Assembly: GCF_000586555.1 (NCBI RefSeq)
Contig: NZ_AZUC01000059.1
Location: forward strand, 119,074 to 183,073
Source of the DNA: Sporosarcina sp. D27
GTDB lineage: Bacteria > Bacillota > Bacilli > Bacillales_A > Planococcaceae
DNA length: 64,000 bases
Direction: 5' to 3'
Numbering within the stretch: the first letter of the stretch is position 1; each line of letters begins with the position of its first letter. Of this stretch, positions 53,712-61,516 are shown in pieces. The translations under genes were made by a program, and so were the position numbers. The notes under the pieces were generated by a model. The model was not told where the DNA came from, did no database searches, and saw only the letters and a list, made by a program, of their open reading frames with translations.

Positions 53712-56700
53712 ATGCACGGTCGAACGGGGAAGAAATGGTTGAACTCATTGATGGCAACAACGCTTGTGGCGGGATTGGTCGCACCAGCTGTTCCAGTGTA
53801 TGCAGTAGAATCACCGGCTGTAAAAGCATCCGATTTACTGATTTCTGAGTATGTGGAAGGGTCTGGGTTCAATAAGGCGATTGAACTGTTCAACGGGACA
53901 GGTGCTGCACTTGACTTGAGCGGCTATTCTATTGAGCTCTATGCAAATGGAGCGGTTACACCGACGAACAAACTAGAACTGACGGGTACACTTGAAGATG
54001 GAAAAACGTATGTCATTGTGCATAACCAAGCTTCAGCCGATCTCAAGGCCAAGGCCGATATGGAAATCGGCAGTGTGACAAATTTCAATGGCGATGATGC
54101 CATCGTGTTGAAAAAAGGGAACACTGCGATCGACTCATTTGGACAAGTCGGTGCTCGAGATAATTGGGGTACGGATGTAACACTCGTTCTAAATGCGGAC
54201 GTTACAAAAGGTGATGGTGTCATTGACGATACGTTTGATCGGACAAAAGAGTGGACGGTTTATCCGAAAGATACGTTTTCAAATTTAGGTTCCCATGAAT
54301 TGGATGGATCAGGTTCAACGGATCCCGAAGAGCCTGAAGTACCTGGAGATGTTGTGTCCATTAAAGACGCACGTGCATTGCCGGCTGGAGAAAAAGCGAC
54401 AGTGAAAGGGATTGTCGCTGCAAAACTAAAAAATACAATTTCGATTCAAGATGAAACTGGTGGCATCGCTGTTCGTCCAACGAGTTTAGCCGTAAATGTT
54501 GGGGATGAAGTGACTGTGACTGGGAAGATTGTTGACTATCGAGGATTATTACAATTGGACGAAGCTGCAGTTCTTGAAAAAGTTGAGGGAACAGAGCCGA
54601 CTGCAAAAACAGTAACAGGGGCAGCAATCGGTGAAGACGTTGAATCACAACTTGTCACAGTGAATAATGTGACGCTTTCCGGAAAAGAATCAGGTCCAGG
54701 ATGGGCAAACTTCATTGCCACAGATGGTACTGAATTTACGGTTAGAGATGAAAAAGACAGCCTTGGATTGCAAGCAGGTATGACGTATGACTCGATTACA
54801 GGGATTGTTCAGCAATTTGACGATGTCTATCAGGTGATTCCACGTGGTCCTACAGATGTTATTGCAGACTCCACAGTGGTCCAGCCAGTTGTTGCTAATC
54901 CAGGAAGCGGAACATTTGTTGAAAGTGTGGACGTGACGTTGACATCTGGAACCGTCGATGCAGAAATTTTATACACACTAGATGGCACAGATCCGATTGA
55001 GAACGGCTCAACGTATGCAACCCCGTTGAAGATCACCGATGACGTTCAGTTGAAAGCAGTTGCAAAAACAGACGATGGACGTGTGAGTGCTGTTCAAACT
55101 TTTGACTATACAATTACAGATGCGCTGCAAATCCATGACATTCAAGGGGCAGGTCATGAGTCACCATTTGCAGGACAAGTCGTTGATGGTGTGCAAGGGA
55201 TTGTCACGTATAAATACGAACTGCAAGGATCAACGTATTATCACATTCAAACACCAGATAATAAACGTGATGGCAATTTGAACACTTCAGAAGCGGTTGT
55301 CTTGTACAGTGGACGTGATGCATGGAACTTGAAGAAAGGTGATCTAGTTTCTGTCAGCGGACAAGTGAGTGAGTATGCGATTGACGGTTACTCCGATCGT
55401 CAGCAAACGGACTTGAAAACGACGCAAATCAATGTTCGTGAAGATCGTGGTGGTGTTGTAACGGTTGTGGACAGTAATGTTGAACTTCCTACACCATTTG
55501 TTATCGATGAATCGAATTTACCAAAAGAACAAATTCTTAGCGCAGGTTTAAAAGAATTTGATCCGGCTAAATATGCAGGCGATTTCTGGGAGAGTCGTGA
55601 AGCGATGCTCGTTGAAGTAGGCAACGTGAAAGCAGTTGGTCCCCAACAGCATGGTGATTTGGCAACAGTTTTAGAATCTCGTAAAACAGAGACGAAAAAC
55701 GGAGGCGTGCTATTGAAGAAAGACGCTCCGAATGCAGATTTGGTCCAATTTCGATTGGAGCCGAATGGCGCTGCACGTGATTTTGAAGTAGCAACAGGTG
55801 ACCAGTTTAAAGGTCCAATCGTCGGAGTGGTCGGATACTCATTCCAAAACTATAAGATTTATGTGGGATTGGAAGACATGCAGGCGAAGTTTGTGAAGGG
55901 CAAAGCGGTTCCTGAAACGACAACGATTGTGAAAGACAAAGAGAAATTAACAATAGCATCGTACAACTTAGAGAACTTCTCAAACAATATGAAAACGACT
56001 TCTGCCGATAAAGCGAAGAAGCTAGCGCGTGCTTTCGCTGTGGACATGCAAAGTCCAGATATTGTTGGCGTTACTGAAGTTCAAGACAATAATGGTCCTG
56101 ATGCGGGCGGATCCGAAGCCAATCAAAGTTACGAACGTCTGATTCAAGCAATTGTAGATGCAGGCGGAGTGAAGTATGAGTATGTCAACATCGATCCGGT
56201 GAATAACCAAGATGGCGGGCAGCCGAATGCCAATATCCGTGTAGGATTCTTGTATAATCCTGAGCGAGTTTCAATGAAAACAGGGGCACCTCACGGGGAT
56301 GCAGTGACGGCAGTTGGATATGAGAATGGTGGTTTGACGGTGAATCCAGGAAGGATTGATCCGACAAATGCAGCGTTCAATAGTAGTCGAAAGCCTCTTG
56401 CAGCAGAGTTTACCTTCCAAGGTGAAGATGTCATCGTCATTGCAAACCACTGGAATTCCAAAGGTGGAGACACGCCATTGTTTGGCGCAGTCCAGCCACC
56501 TGTGTATAAGAGTGAAATTCAGCGTAAACAGATTGCGCAAATCGTGTATAACTTCATTGATGATGTGAAGACGAAAAATCCTGATGCGAATGTTGTATCT
56601 CTTGGCGACTTTAACGACTTCCAATTTACAGATGCGCTCAAGATCCACGAAGGTGAACTAATGACGAATCTTGTGAATAAAGTCGAAGAAATGGATCGCT

Positions 56701-57302
56701 ATTCGTACGTTTATCAAGGGAATTCTCAAGTGCTTGACCATGTACTCGTATCGAACAATCTAGCAGATGCTTCTGAAATCGATATGTTGCATATCAATGC
56801 AGATTATACCGACATGGCGGGACGCGCAAGTGACCATGATCCGGTCCTAGTGCAGCTTGCTCTGAAAACAAAGAGCGATCAAGATCCATTTGAGTGGGAG
56901 AAGGTTCCAGTTACAAAGTATTACTTCTTATTGAACTATAAAAAGCCAAGTTTAGCGGTCGATGCGAAAGGATCTTCCATTACAATGGATTATCGCTCGC
57001 GCGTAACGAATGGGATTACGCTGACTGGCCAGTATGCGATTTTAAGCGGGCTGGGCTTCGCGAATAACAAAATCATTTTGAAACCGACTGAAAAAGGCTT
57101 AACTGTCGATACGAAGTGGACAGTTCAAGGAAATGTCGTTGTGGATGGGACGAATCCACTTCGAATCTTTGGAGCTGAGAATGTTTTGAAGATTAGCTAT
57201 GTGAATGGGGCAAGTGCTGAAAATGTTGAGTTTTTTGACCGCTTTGGTCGCAAACTTACAAAGCCTGGCATTCAATGGCCATGGCAAGATGTGGCTAGCT
57301 GA
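53712..57302 (+). CDS. Large secreted multidomain nuclease (LTD, OB-fold, chitobiase-like and EEP domains)
   Basis: A 1196-residue exported protein. A signal peptide (about 1-29, ending VPVYA) precedes a lamin-tail domain (about 33-165, LLISEYVEGSGFNKAIELFN). OB-fold segments follow (about 215-390, VTVTGKIVDYRG), then a chitobiase-type Ig domain (about 395-475, ILYTLDGTDP), then a second OB-like region (480-720). The endonuclease/exonuclease/phosphatase domain (about 745-1055) has IASYNLENF, GVTEVQDNNG, IVIANHWNSKGGD, SLGDFNDFQFTD and SDHDPVLV, all catalytic blocks intact. The last 130 residues are an unassigned domain. The layout resembles ExeM/ExeS-type extracellular DNases. It has no LPxTG or SLH anchor, so it is released or held by its extra domains. 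Confidence 0.87.
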   Translation: MHGRTGKKWLNSLMATTLVAGLVAPAVPVYAVESPAVKASDLLISEYVEGSGFNKAIELFNGTGAALDLSGYSIELYANGAVTPTNKLELTGTLEDGKTYVIVHNQASADLKAKADMEIGSVTNFNGDDAIVLKKGNTAIDSFGQVGARDNWGTDVTLVLNADVTKGDGVIDDTFDRTKEWTVYPKDTFSNLGSHELDGSGSTDPEEPEVPGDVVSIKDARALPAGEKATVKGIVAAKLKNTISIQDETGGIAVRPTSLAVNVGDEVTVTGKIVDYRGLLQLDEAAVLEKVEGTEPTAKTVTGAAIGEDVESQLVTVNNVTLSGKESGPGWANFIATDGTEFTVRDEKDSLGLQAGMTYDSITGIVQQFDDVYQVIPRGPTDVIADSTVVQPVVANPGSGTFVESVDVTLTSGTVDAEILYTLDGTDPIENGSTYATPLKITDDVQLKAVAKTDDGRVSAVQTFDYTITDALQIHDIQGAGHESPFAGQVVDGVQGIVTYKYELQGSTYYHIQTPDNKRDGNLNTSEAVVLYSGRDAWNLKKGDLVSVSGQVSEYAIDGYSDRQQTDLKTTQINVREDRGGVVTVVDSNVELPTPFVIDESNLPKEQILSAGLKEFDPAKYAGDFWESREAMLVEVGNVKAVGPQQHGDLATVLESRKTETKNGGVLLKKDAPNADLVQFRLEPNGAARDFEVATGDQFKGPIVGVVGYSFQNYKIYVGLEDMQAKFVKGKAVPETTTIVKDKEKLTIASYNLENFSNNMKTTSADKAKKLARAFAVDMQSPDIVGVTEVQDNNGPDAGGSEANQSYERLIQAIVDAGGVKYEYVNIDPVNNQDGGQPNANIRVGFLYNPERVSMKTGAPHGDAVTAVGYENGGLTVNPGRIDPTNAAFNSSRKPLAAEFTFQGEDVIVIANHWNSKGGDTPLFGAVQPPVYKSEIQRKQIAQIVYNFIDDVKTKNPDANVVSLGDFNDFQFTDALKIHEGELMTNLVNKVEEMDRYSYVYQGNSQVLDHVLVSNNLADASEIDMLHINADYTDMAGRASDHDPVLVQLALKTKSDQDPFEWEKVPVTKYYFLLNYKKPSLAVDAKGSSITMDYRSRVTNGITLTGQYAILSGLGFANNKIILKPTEKGLTVDTKWTVQGNVVVDGTNPLRIFGAENVLKISYVNGASAENVEFFDRFGRKLTKPGIQWPWQDVAS

Positions 57303-57317
57303 GTAGATTTTGAGGAG

Positions 57318-57346
57318 AGGACGATGCCTACGGGTGTCGTCCTTTT
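57318..57346 (+). terminator. Intrinsic terminator after the secreted nuclease
   Basis: AGGACGA pairs with TCGTCCT, with inner GCC/GGG pairing, followed by TTTTG. Confidence 0.75.
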
Positions 57347-57390
57347 GTGTTGTCGGACAGTTGAGAGTGTTTGTTGATCATACGGGCTAG

Positions 57391-57489
57391 ATTCTCAATC
57401 ACATTATGGAATTTGTCCGACACTTAGAACGATTTCTTCGACACTTGGCGAAAATTCTCGATAACGAGACACAATTCAAGTGCGAAAAG
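57391..57489. repeat. Intergenic direct repeat, copy A
   Basis: A 99-base block that matches 57596-57694 at roughly three quarters of positions, including the stretches CACTTAGAACGATTTCT and GACACAATTCAA. It contains several GTCCGACACTT-like units. Reading it in the frame of copy B gives LERFLRHLAKILDNETQF, so it may be a remnant of or source for short hypothetical ORFs. Confidence 0.6.
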
Positions 57490-57595
57490 GGTTTAATTAG
57501 TAGCGCTTCGCTTGTTCAGAGAGGGGACCATCCATAATTAGACTGGTGATTCTGTTGTCCGACAGAACTGGTTGAATGTCGGACACTGGGTCTGG

Positions 57596-57694
57596 ATTGT
57601 CGATCAAATCACGGAGCTTGTCCGTCACTTAGAACGATTTCTCCGACACTTAGCGGAGTTTCTCGATAAGGGGACACAATTCAACGCACAAAAA
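57596..57694. repeat. Intergenic direct repeat, copy B
   Basis: Second copy of the 99-base block, offset by 205 bases from copy A. The same frame gives LERFLRHLAEFLDKGTQF. A weak 91-codon open frame spans it and runs into the 3' end of the opposite gene; I do not call it a gene. The copy ends just before the terminator of the minus-strand gene. Confidence 0.6.
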
Positions 57695-57724
57695 AGCAGC
57701 CTTTCGACAAAAGAAAGACTGCTT
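57689..57724 (-). terminator. Intrinsic terminator of the acyl-CoA dehydrogenase-like gene
   Basis: On the minus strand AAGCAGTCTTTC pairs with GAAAGGCTGCTT (one mismatch) and is followed by TTTTG. Confidence 0.8.
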
Positions 57725-57734
57725 GTAAAATCAC

Positions 57735-58784
57735 CTAAGAACGATTCAAAAATCCGTGTTGCCCTGCGGTCCACAAATCACGAAACGCCCGATTTACAGG
57801 AGAATTTTCCAATACAGCCTGCATACCCAATCGACGGAATAACTTGACCGCGCAATCAGTTGCGATATTTGAACTCTCCATGCATACAGCGGAAAGTTGA
57901 TCAAGTTCATGGTCGTCAAGGGAACCATTCAGATGCTTTTCCCAGCTTCGTTCCACTGTACTATGGAAGAGTTGCTCGACAAGGTTAAAACGCTCCTGTT
58001 GTTCCTCCAGCAAACGCATTGTTCCAGCAATCTTTTCTGCAGCCCAGCGTGACTTGGCTTGTTCTGCAAGCTGTTGTGCTTCTTCCAAAAAACGGGCACC
58101 CAGTCCAAGACAAACAGCCGCAAATGAGACTTGTGAAAATTGGACGAATGGGAACGAATGAACAGGTAAACCAAGTGTGTTCTGAGTTTCAACTACTGAA
58201 AAGGTTCGATCGTGTGGTATAAATGCATCCTTTACACGGATTGTGTGGCTTCCTGTTCCTTTCAGTCCTATCGCATACCAGTCTTCCACGATTTCGACTT
58301 GGTCTGGCATGAAAATACAAGCGCGCATTTCGTCTGTTTCCTCACCGTCACGCCAAATGATCGTATTCGCTGTAAACATGGAAGCGTACGGTGAGCCGCT
58401 ACAATAACGCCACTTACCGGAAACGCGATAGCCGTTTTTTACAGCATGTGCTTCGCCAGTTGCATATCCACTACCTGCAATCACAGCGTTTGGTGGTAAA
58501 TACAGTTCTTTCGCTTGTGCTTCTGTCATATTTTCAAGAAATAAATTACCTCCAGATCCGATTGTCGTCAGCCATCCAAACGATCCATCTTCAATTGAGG
58601 CGTCTTTAAATACATGGGCAGCATCAGGTAATGATAGCGCCCGACCACCTAATTCTTTCGGCAAAAACAGCTTAAATAACTGTTCTTCATAAGCAACTTG
58701 CAATAAGTCGTCTGGCAAGGTACCAGTCTGCTCGATTTCTGTCGAAGCACTGCGAATAATTTTTGAGAGTTCATTAGATAACAT
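57735..58784 (-). CDS. Acyl-CoA dehydrogenase superfamily protein (DszC-like flavin oxidoreductase/monooxygenase)
   Basis: A 349-residue protein with the acyl-CoA dehydrogenase fold. An all-helical N terminus contains LFKLFLPKELGGRALS; the middle beta region has GYRVSGKWRYCSGSPYASM and the C-terminal helices end in FRDLWTAGQHGFLN. The motif set (VSGKW-YCSG and the R-D-x-TAGQHG ending) fits the DszC/HpaH-type two-component flavin enzymes more than beta-oxidation dehydrogenases. The usual catalytic Glu of acyl-CoA dehydrogenases is not evident. No partner flavin reductase is nearby. Start at ATG 58784, behind AAAGGATGA; the ATG at 58793 lies inside that site. Confidence 0.72.
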   Translation of the reverse strand: MLSNELSKIIRSASTEIEQTGTLPDDLLQVAYEEQLFKLFLPKELGGRALSLPDAAHVFKDASIEDGSFGWLTTIGSGGNLFLENMTEAQAKELYLPPNAVIAGSGYATGEAHAVKNGYRVSGKWRYCSGSPYASMFTANTIIWRDGEETDEMRACIFMPDQVEIVEDWYAIGLKGTGSHTIRVKDAFIPHDRTFSVVETQNTLGLPVHSFPFVQFSQVSFAAVCLGLGARFLEEAQQLAEQAKSRWAAEKIAGTMRLLEEQQERFNLVEQLFHSTVERSWEKHLNGSLDDHELDQLSAVCMESSNIATDCAVKLFRRLGMQAVLENSPVNRAFRDLWTAGQHGFLNRS

Positions 58785-58987
58785 AGCTATCATCCTTTCT
58801 AATCAGTAAAAGTGAAACGTGAGATGAATTATCAATACGTGAGTCGTGCTCCCTAATCTACTCCCTCTATGACAAGAAAGTAAAGGTTTGCAAAGTTTTA
58901 ACTTTAACATCAGAAGACATTGGAACTACGAGAAATATATGGTATGTTTGACTAGTACGAAAACTATTTGGTGAGAGGGAGATGTTA

Positions 58988-61351
58988 ATGTCTTTGCTTA
59001 AAAGAATCGGCTTCAGTTTTCTTGTCGTTTTGCTGACTCTAGGTAGTTTGATTATACCCCAAGGAGCAAGCGCTGCTAAGTCAAATGAGGCAACTAGAGG
59101 AGAATTTGTCCAAAAAGTTGTACAAGCACTTGATTTACCGACGGGCGACGGTTCCACACTTAAATTTACAGATGTGGACAAACAGTTAGCTCCTTATGTT
59201 GAAGCTGCAGTGAAAGCAGGTCTGGTTCACGGTCGTTCAGCTACAAAGTTCGACACAAATGGTTCACTAACTCGTGAACAGGCGTTTGTTATTTCAGCAC
59301 GTGCCGCAAAAACAGATAAAACTTATCCGATGAGCCTCCTTGACCGTTTTAAGGACAAGCGTGACTTCGGTGCTTCGTTGCGTCCAGAAATGGCGAAAAG
59401 CATCGGTTTAGGTCTTATGAAAGGCTATTCAGACCACACAGCAAAACCGAAACAGGCAGTGATGAAAAATGAGATGCGTGCAATCGTTAATCGTTTAGTA
59501 AAAATAAGTCAGGAGTACCCTGGTACTGATGAAGCAACTGTATCCCTACGTGTAATGGGGACGACTGATCTTCACATGAACCTCGTAAACTATGACTATT
59601 ATCAGGATACTAAGGTAGAAGACTATGGACTTACAAAAGTAGGTGTATTGGTGGATGAAGCACGCGCTGAATCCGAAAACACGCTTATGTTCGACAATGG
59701 AGATTTAATCCAAGGGAATCCGCTCGGTACATATAAAGTGAGTGTAGATCCGTTGGAGAAGGGTGAAGTACACCCCGCATTTGCAGCGATGCAAGCACTT
59801 GACTATGATGTTATGTCTCTAGGAAACCACGAGTTTAACTACGGACTGGAATATCTGGACCAAGTGATCGATGAGTCTGGTTTCCCTGTCATTAACGCAA
59901 ACGTTTACGATGCGAAAACAGGTAAAAACCGCTACAACCCTTACATTGTAATGGATAAAGAAGTAACAGACTCTAAAGGTGAGAAACATACATTGAAAGT
60001 CGGCGTTATTGGAGTCGTTGCACCAGGTATCCTTCGCTGGGATGGCGCAGTACTTGAAGGTAAAGTAACTGTGGAAGATGGTGTGGATACTGTAGAAAAG
60101 TTCTTGCCAGAAGTACAAAAAGCAGGAGCGGATCTTGTATTCGTCATCGCGCACTCTGGTATTGGTGATGAAGTACACGAAAAAGGCGAAGATGACATTA
60201 CATGGCAGGTTTCAAACATTGACGGCGTTGACGGAGTTCTAACAGGCCACAACCACGCGTTGTTCCCTGGAGACTTTAAAGACGTAAAAAATGCAGACGA
60301 AAAACAGGGGACATTGAATGAAACTCCTGTTGTGATGCCAGGTAAGTTCGGTAGCCACCTTGGATTGCTCGATTATGAATTGAAAATAGAAGATGGCAAG
60401 TGGGAAGTTCTTTCCGGAAAAGGTTCACTCCGCTCAGTTCACAAAGATTCAGAAGAAATTAACCAAGGTGTCATGGATGCAGTCAAGGAAGCTCACGAAG
60501 GAACACTTGAGTATATCCGCACACCGGTTTCTAAAACAACGGCACCAATTACAAGCTATTTCGCGCTTGTAAAAGATGATCCATCGATTCAAATTGTTAC
60601 AGAAGCACAAAAACGTTATGTAGCAACGCAGATTCCGGGTACAGAGTATGCAGACTTACCAATTCTGTCAGTAGGTGCACCGTTCAAAGCTGGCGGTAGA
60701 TATGGGTCTGATTACTACACAGATATCCCTTCTGGTGACATTGCCATTAAAAACATGGCAGATCTATATGTATTCGATAACACAATTACAGGACTAGTTA
60801 TGACAGGAGCCGATGTTAAAGAATGGCTTGAAATGTCAGGTGGTCAGTTCAACCAGATCGATCCAAAAAAATCTGGAGAGCAAAACGTGTTAAATGAAAA
60901 TTACCGTTCCTACCTGTTTGATGTTATTGATGGTGTCACATATGAGTATGACGTGACACAACCAAACAAGTATGACGGTGCAGGTAAAGTCGTCAACGAA
61001 GGTGCAAACCGAGTGAAAAATCTTATGTTTGACGGAAAGCCGATTGATCCGAAACAGAAGTTTATCGTAGTAACTAACAACTATCGTGCGAGCGGGGAAT
61101 TCCCGGGAGTTCGTAACGCAACAGATACGATTTCTTACCAATACGAAAACCGTGAAGCGGTTGTCGACTACATGAAAGCAGTAGATCCAATCGACCCTTC
61201 TGCAGACGGCAACTGGTCCATTCAATCAGTGGATGGAGCAAACATGATCTTCGAAACGTCTGAAAAGGGTAAACAACATCTTGGTAACGATACCCGTATC
61301 AAGTACGTTGGACCAACAAAAGATGGATATGCGAAGTATGAATTGAAGTAA
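58988..61351 (+). CDS. SLH-anchored 2',3'-cyclic nucleotide phosphodiesterase / 3'-nucleotidase (CpdB type), copy 1
   Basis: A 787-residue surface enzyme. A signal peptide (about 1-28, ending GASA) is followed by two SLH-type domains (about 34-95 and 100-160; FTDVDKQLAPYVEAAVKAG, TREQAFVISARAA) for binding the cell wall polymer. The calcineurin-like metallophosphoesterase domain has MGTTDLHMN, FDNGDLIQG, LGNHEFNYG, IAHSGIGDE and LTGHNHALFPG, all metal ligands present. The 5'-nucleotidase C-terminal domain (about 500-740) has GGRYGSDYYTDIPSGD. It should dephosphorylate extracellular nucleotides. Start at ATG 58988 (AGAGGGAG eight bases upstream). Confidence 0.9.
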   Translation: MSLLKRIGFSFLVVLLTLGSLIIPQGASAAKSNEATRGEFVQKVVQALDLPTGDGSTLKFTDVDKQLAPYVEAAVKAGLVHGRSATKFDTNGSLTREQAFVISARAAKTDKTYPMSLLDRFKDKRDFGASLRPEMAKSIGLGLMKGYSDHTAKPKQAVMKNEMRAIVNRLVKISQEYPGTDEATVSLRVMGTTDLHMNLVNYDYYQDTKVEDYGLTKVGVLVDEARAESENTLMFDNGDLIQGNPLGTYKVSVDPLEKGEVHPAFAAMQALDYDVMSLGNHEFNYGLEYLDQVIDESGFPVINANVYDAKTGKNRYNPYIVMDKEVTDSKGEKHTLKVGVIGVVAPGILRWDGAVLEGKVTVEDGVDTVEKFLPEVQKAGADLVFVIAHSGIGDEVHEKGEDDITWQVSNIDGVDGVLTGHNHALFPGDFKDVKNADEKQGTLNETPVVMPGKFGSHLGLLDYELKIEDGKWEVLSGKGSLRSVHKDSEEINQGVMDAVKEAHEGTLEYIRTPVSKTTAPITSYFALVKDDPSIQIVTEAQKRYVATQIPGTEYADLPILSVGAPFKAGGRYGSDYYTDIPSGDIAIKNMADLYVFDNTITGLVMTGADVKEWLEMSGGQFNQIDPKKSGEQNVLNENYRSYLFDVIDGVTYEYDVTQPNKYDGAGKVVNEGANRVKNLMFDGKPIDPKQKFIVVTNNYRASGEFPGVRNATDTISYQYENREAVVDYMKAVDPIDPSADGNWSIQSVDGANMIFETSEKGKQHLGNDTRIKYVGPTKDGYAKYELK

Positions 61352-61354
61352 GAA

Positions 61355-61393
61355 CTAGAAAAGAGACGTGCTCGTTGCGTCTCTTTTTTCTAG
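61355..61393 (+). terminator. Intrinsic terminator between the two nucleotidase copies
   Basis: CTAGAAAAGAGACG pairs with CGTCTCTTTTTTCTAG around a short loop. The stem includes the U-rich stretch. It makes the second copy depend on its own promoter. Confidence 0.8.
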
Positions 61394-61516
61394 TCATGTT
61401 CTGATAAAGAGAAACAGTTTCTTTATATCTTAATCTATGTAATTTAGCAGGGAGTACTAGAGAAATACGTTATATTTAGATTGGATAAAATTGCACATTG
61501 AAAAGGAGATGGAAAT

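Noticed and set aside
57572..57847. A 91-codon plus-strand open frame over repeat copy B
   Set aside because: No ribosome binding site, low-complexity repeat-derived sequence, and it runs across the terminator and the 3' end of the opposite gene. Treated as a by-product of the repeat.
58887..58909. A PhoP box before the first nucleotidase gene
   Set aside because: TTTGCA, TTTAAC and TTTAACA occur, but not at the 11-base period required, and nothing similar is before the second copy.
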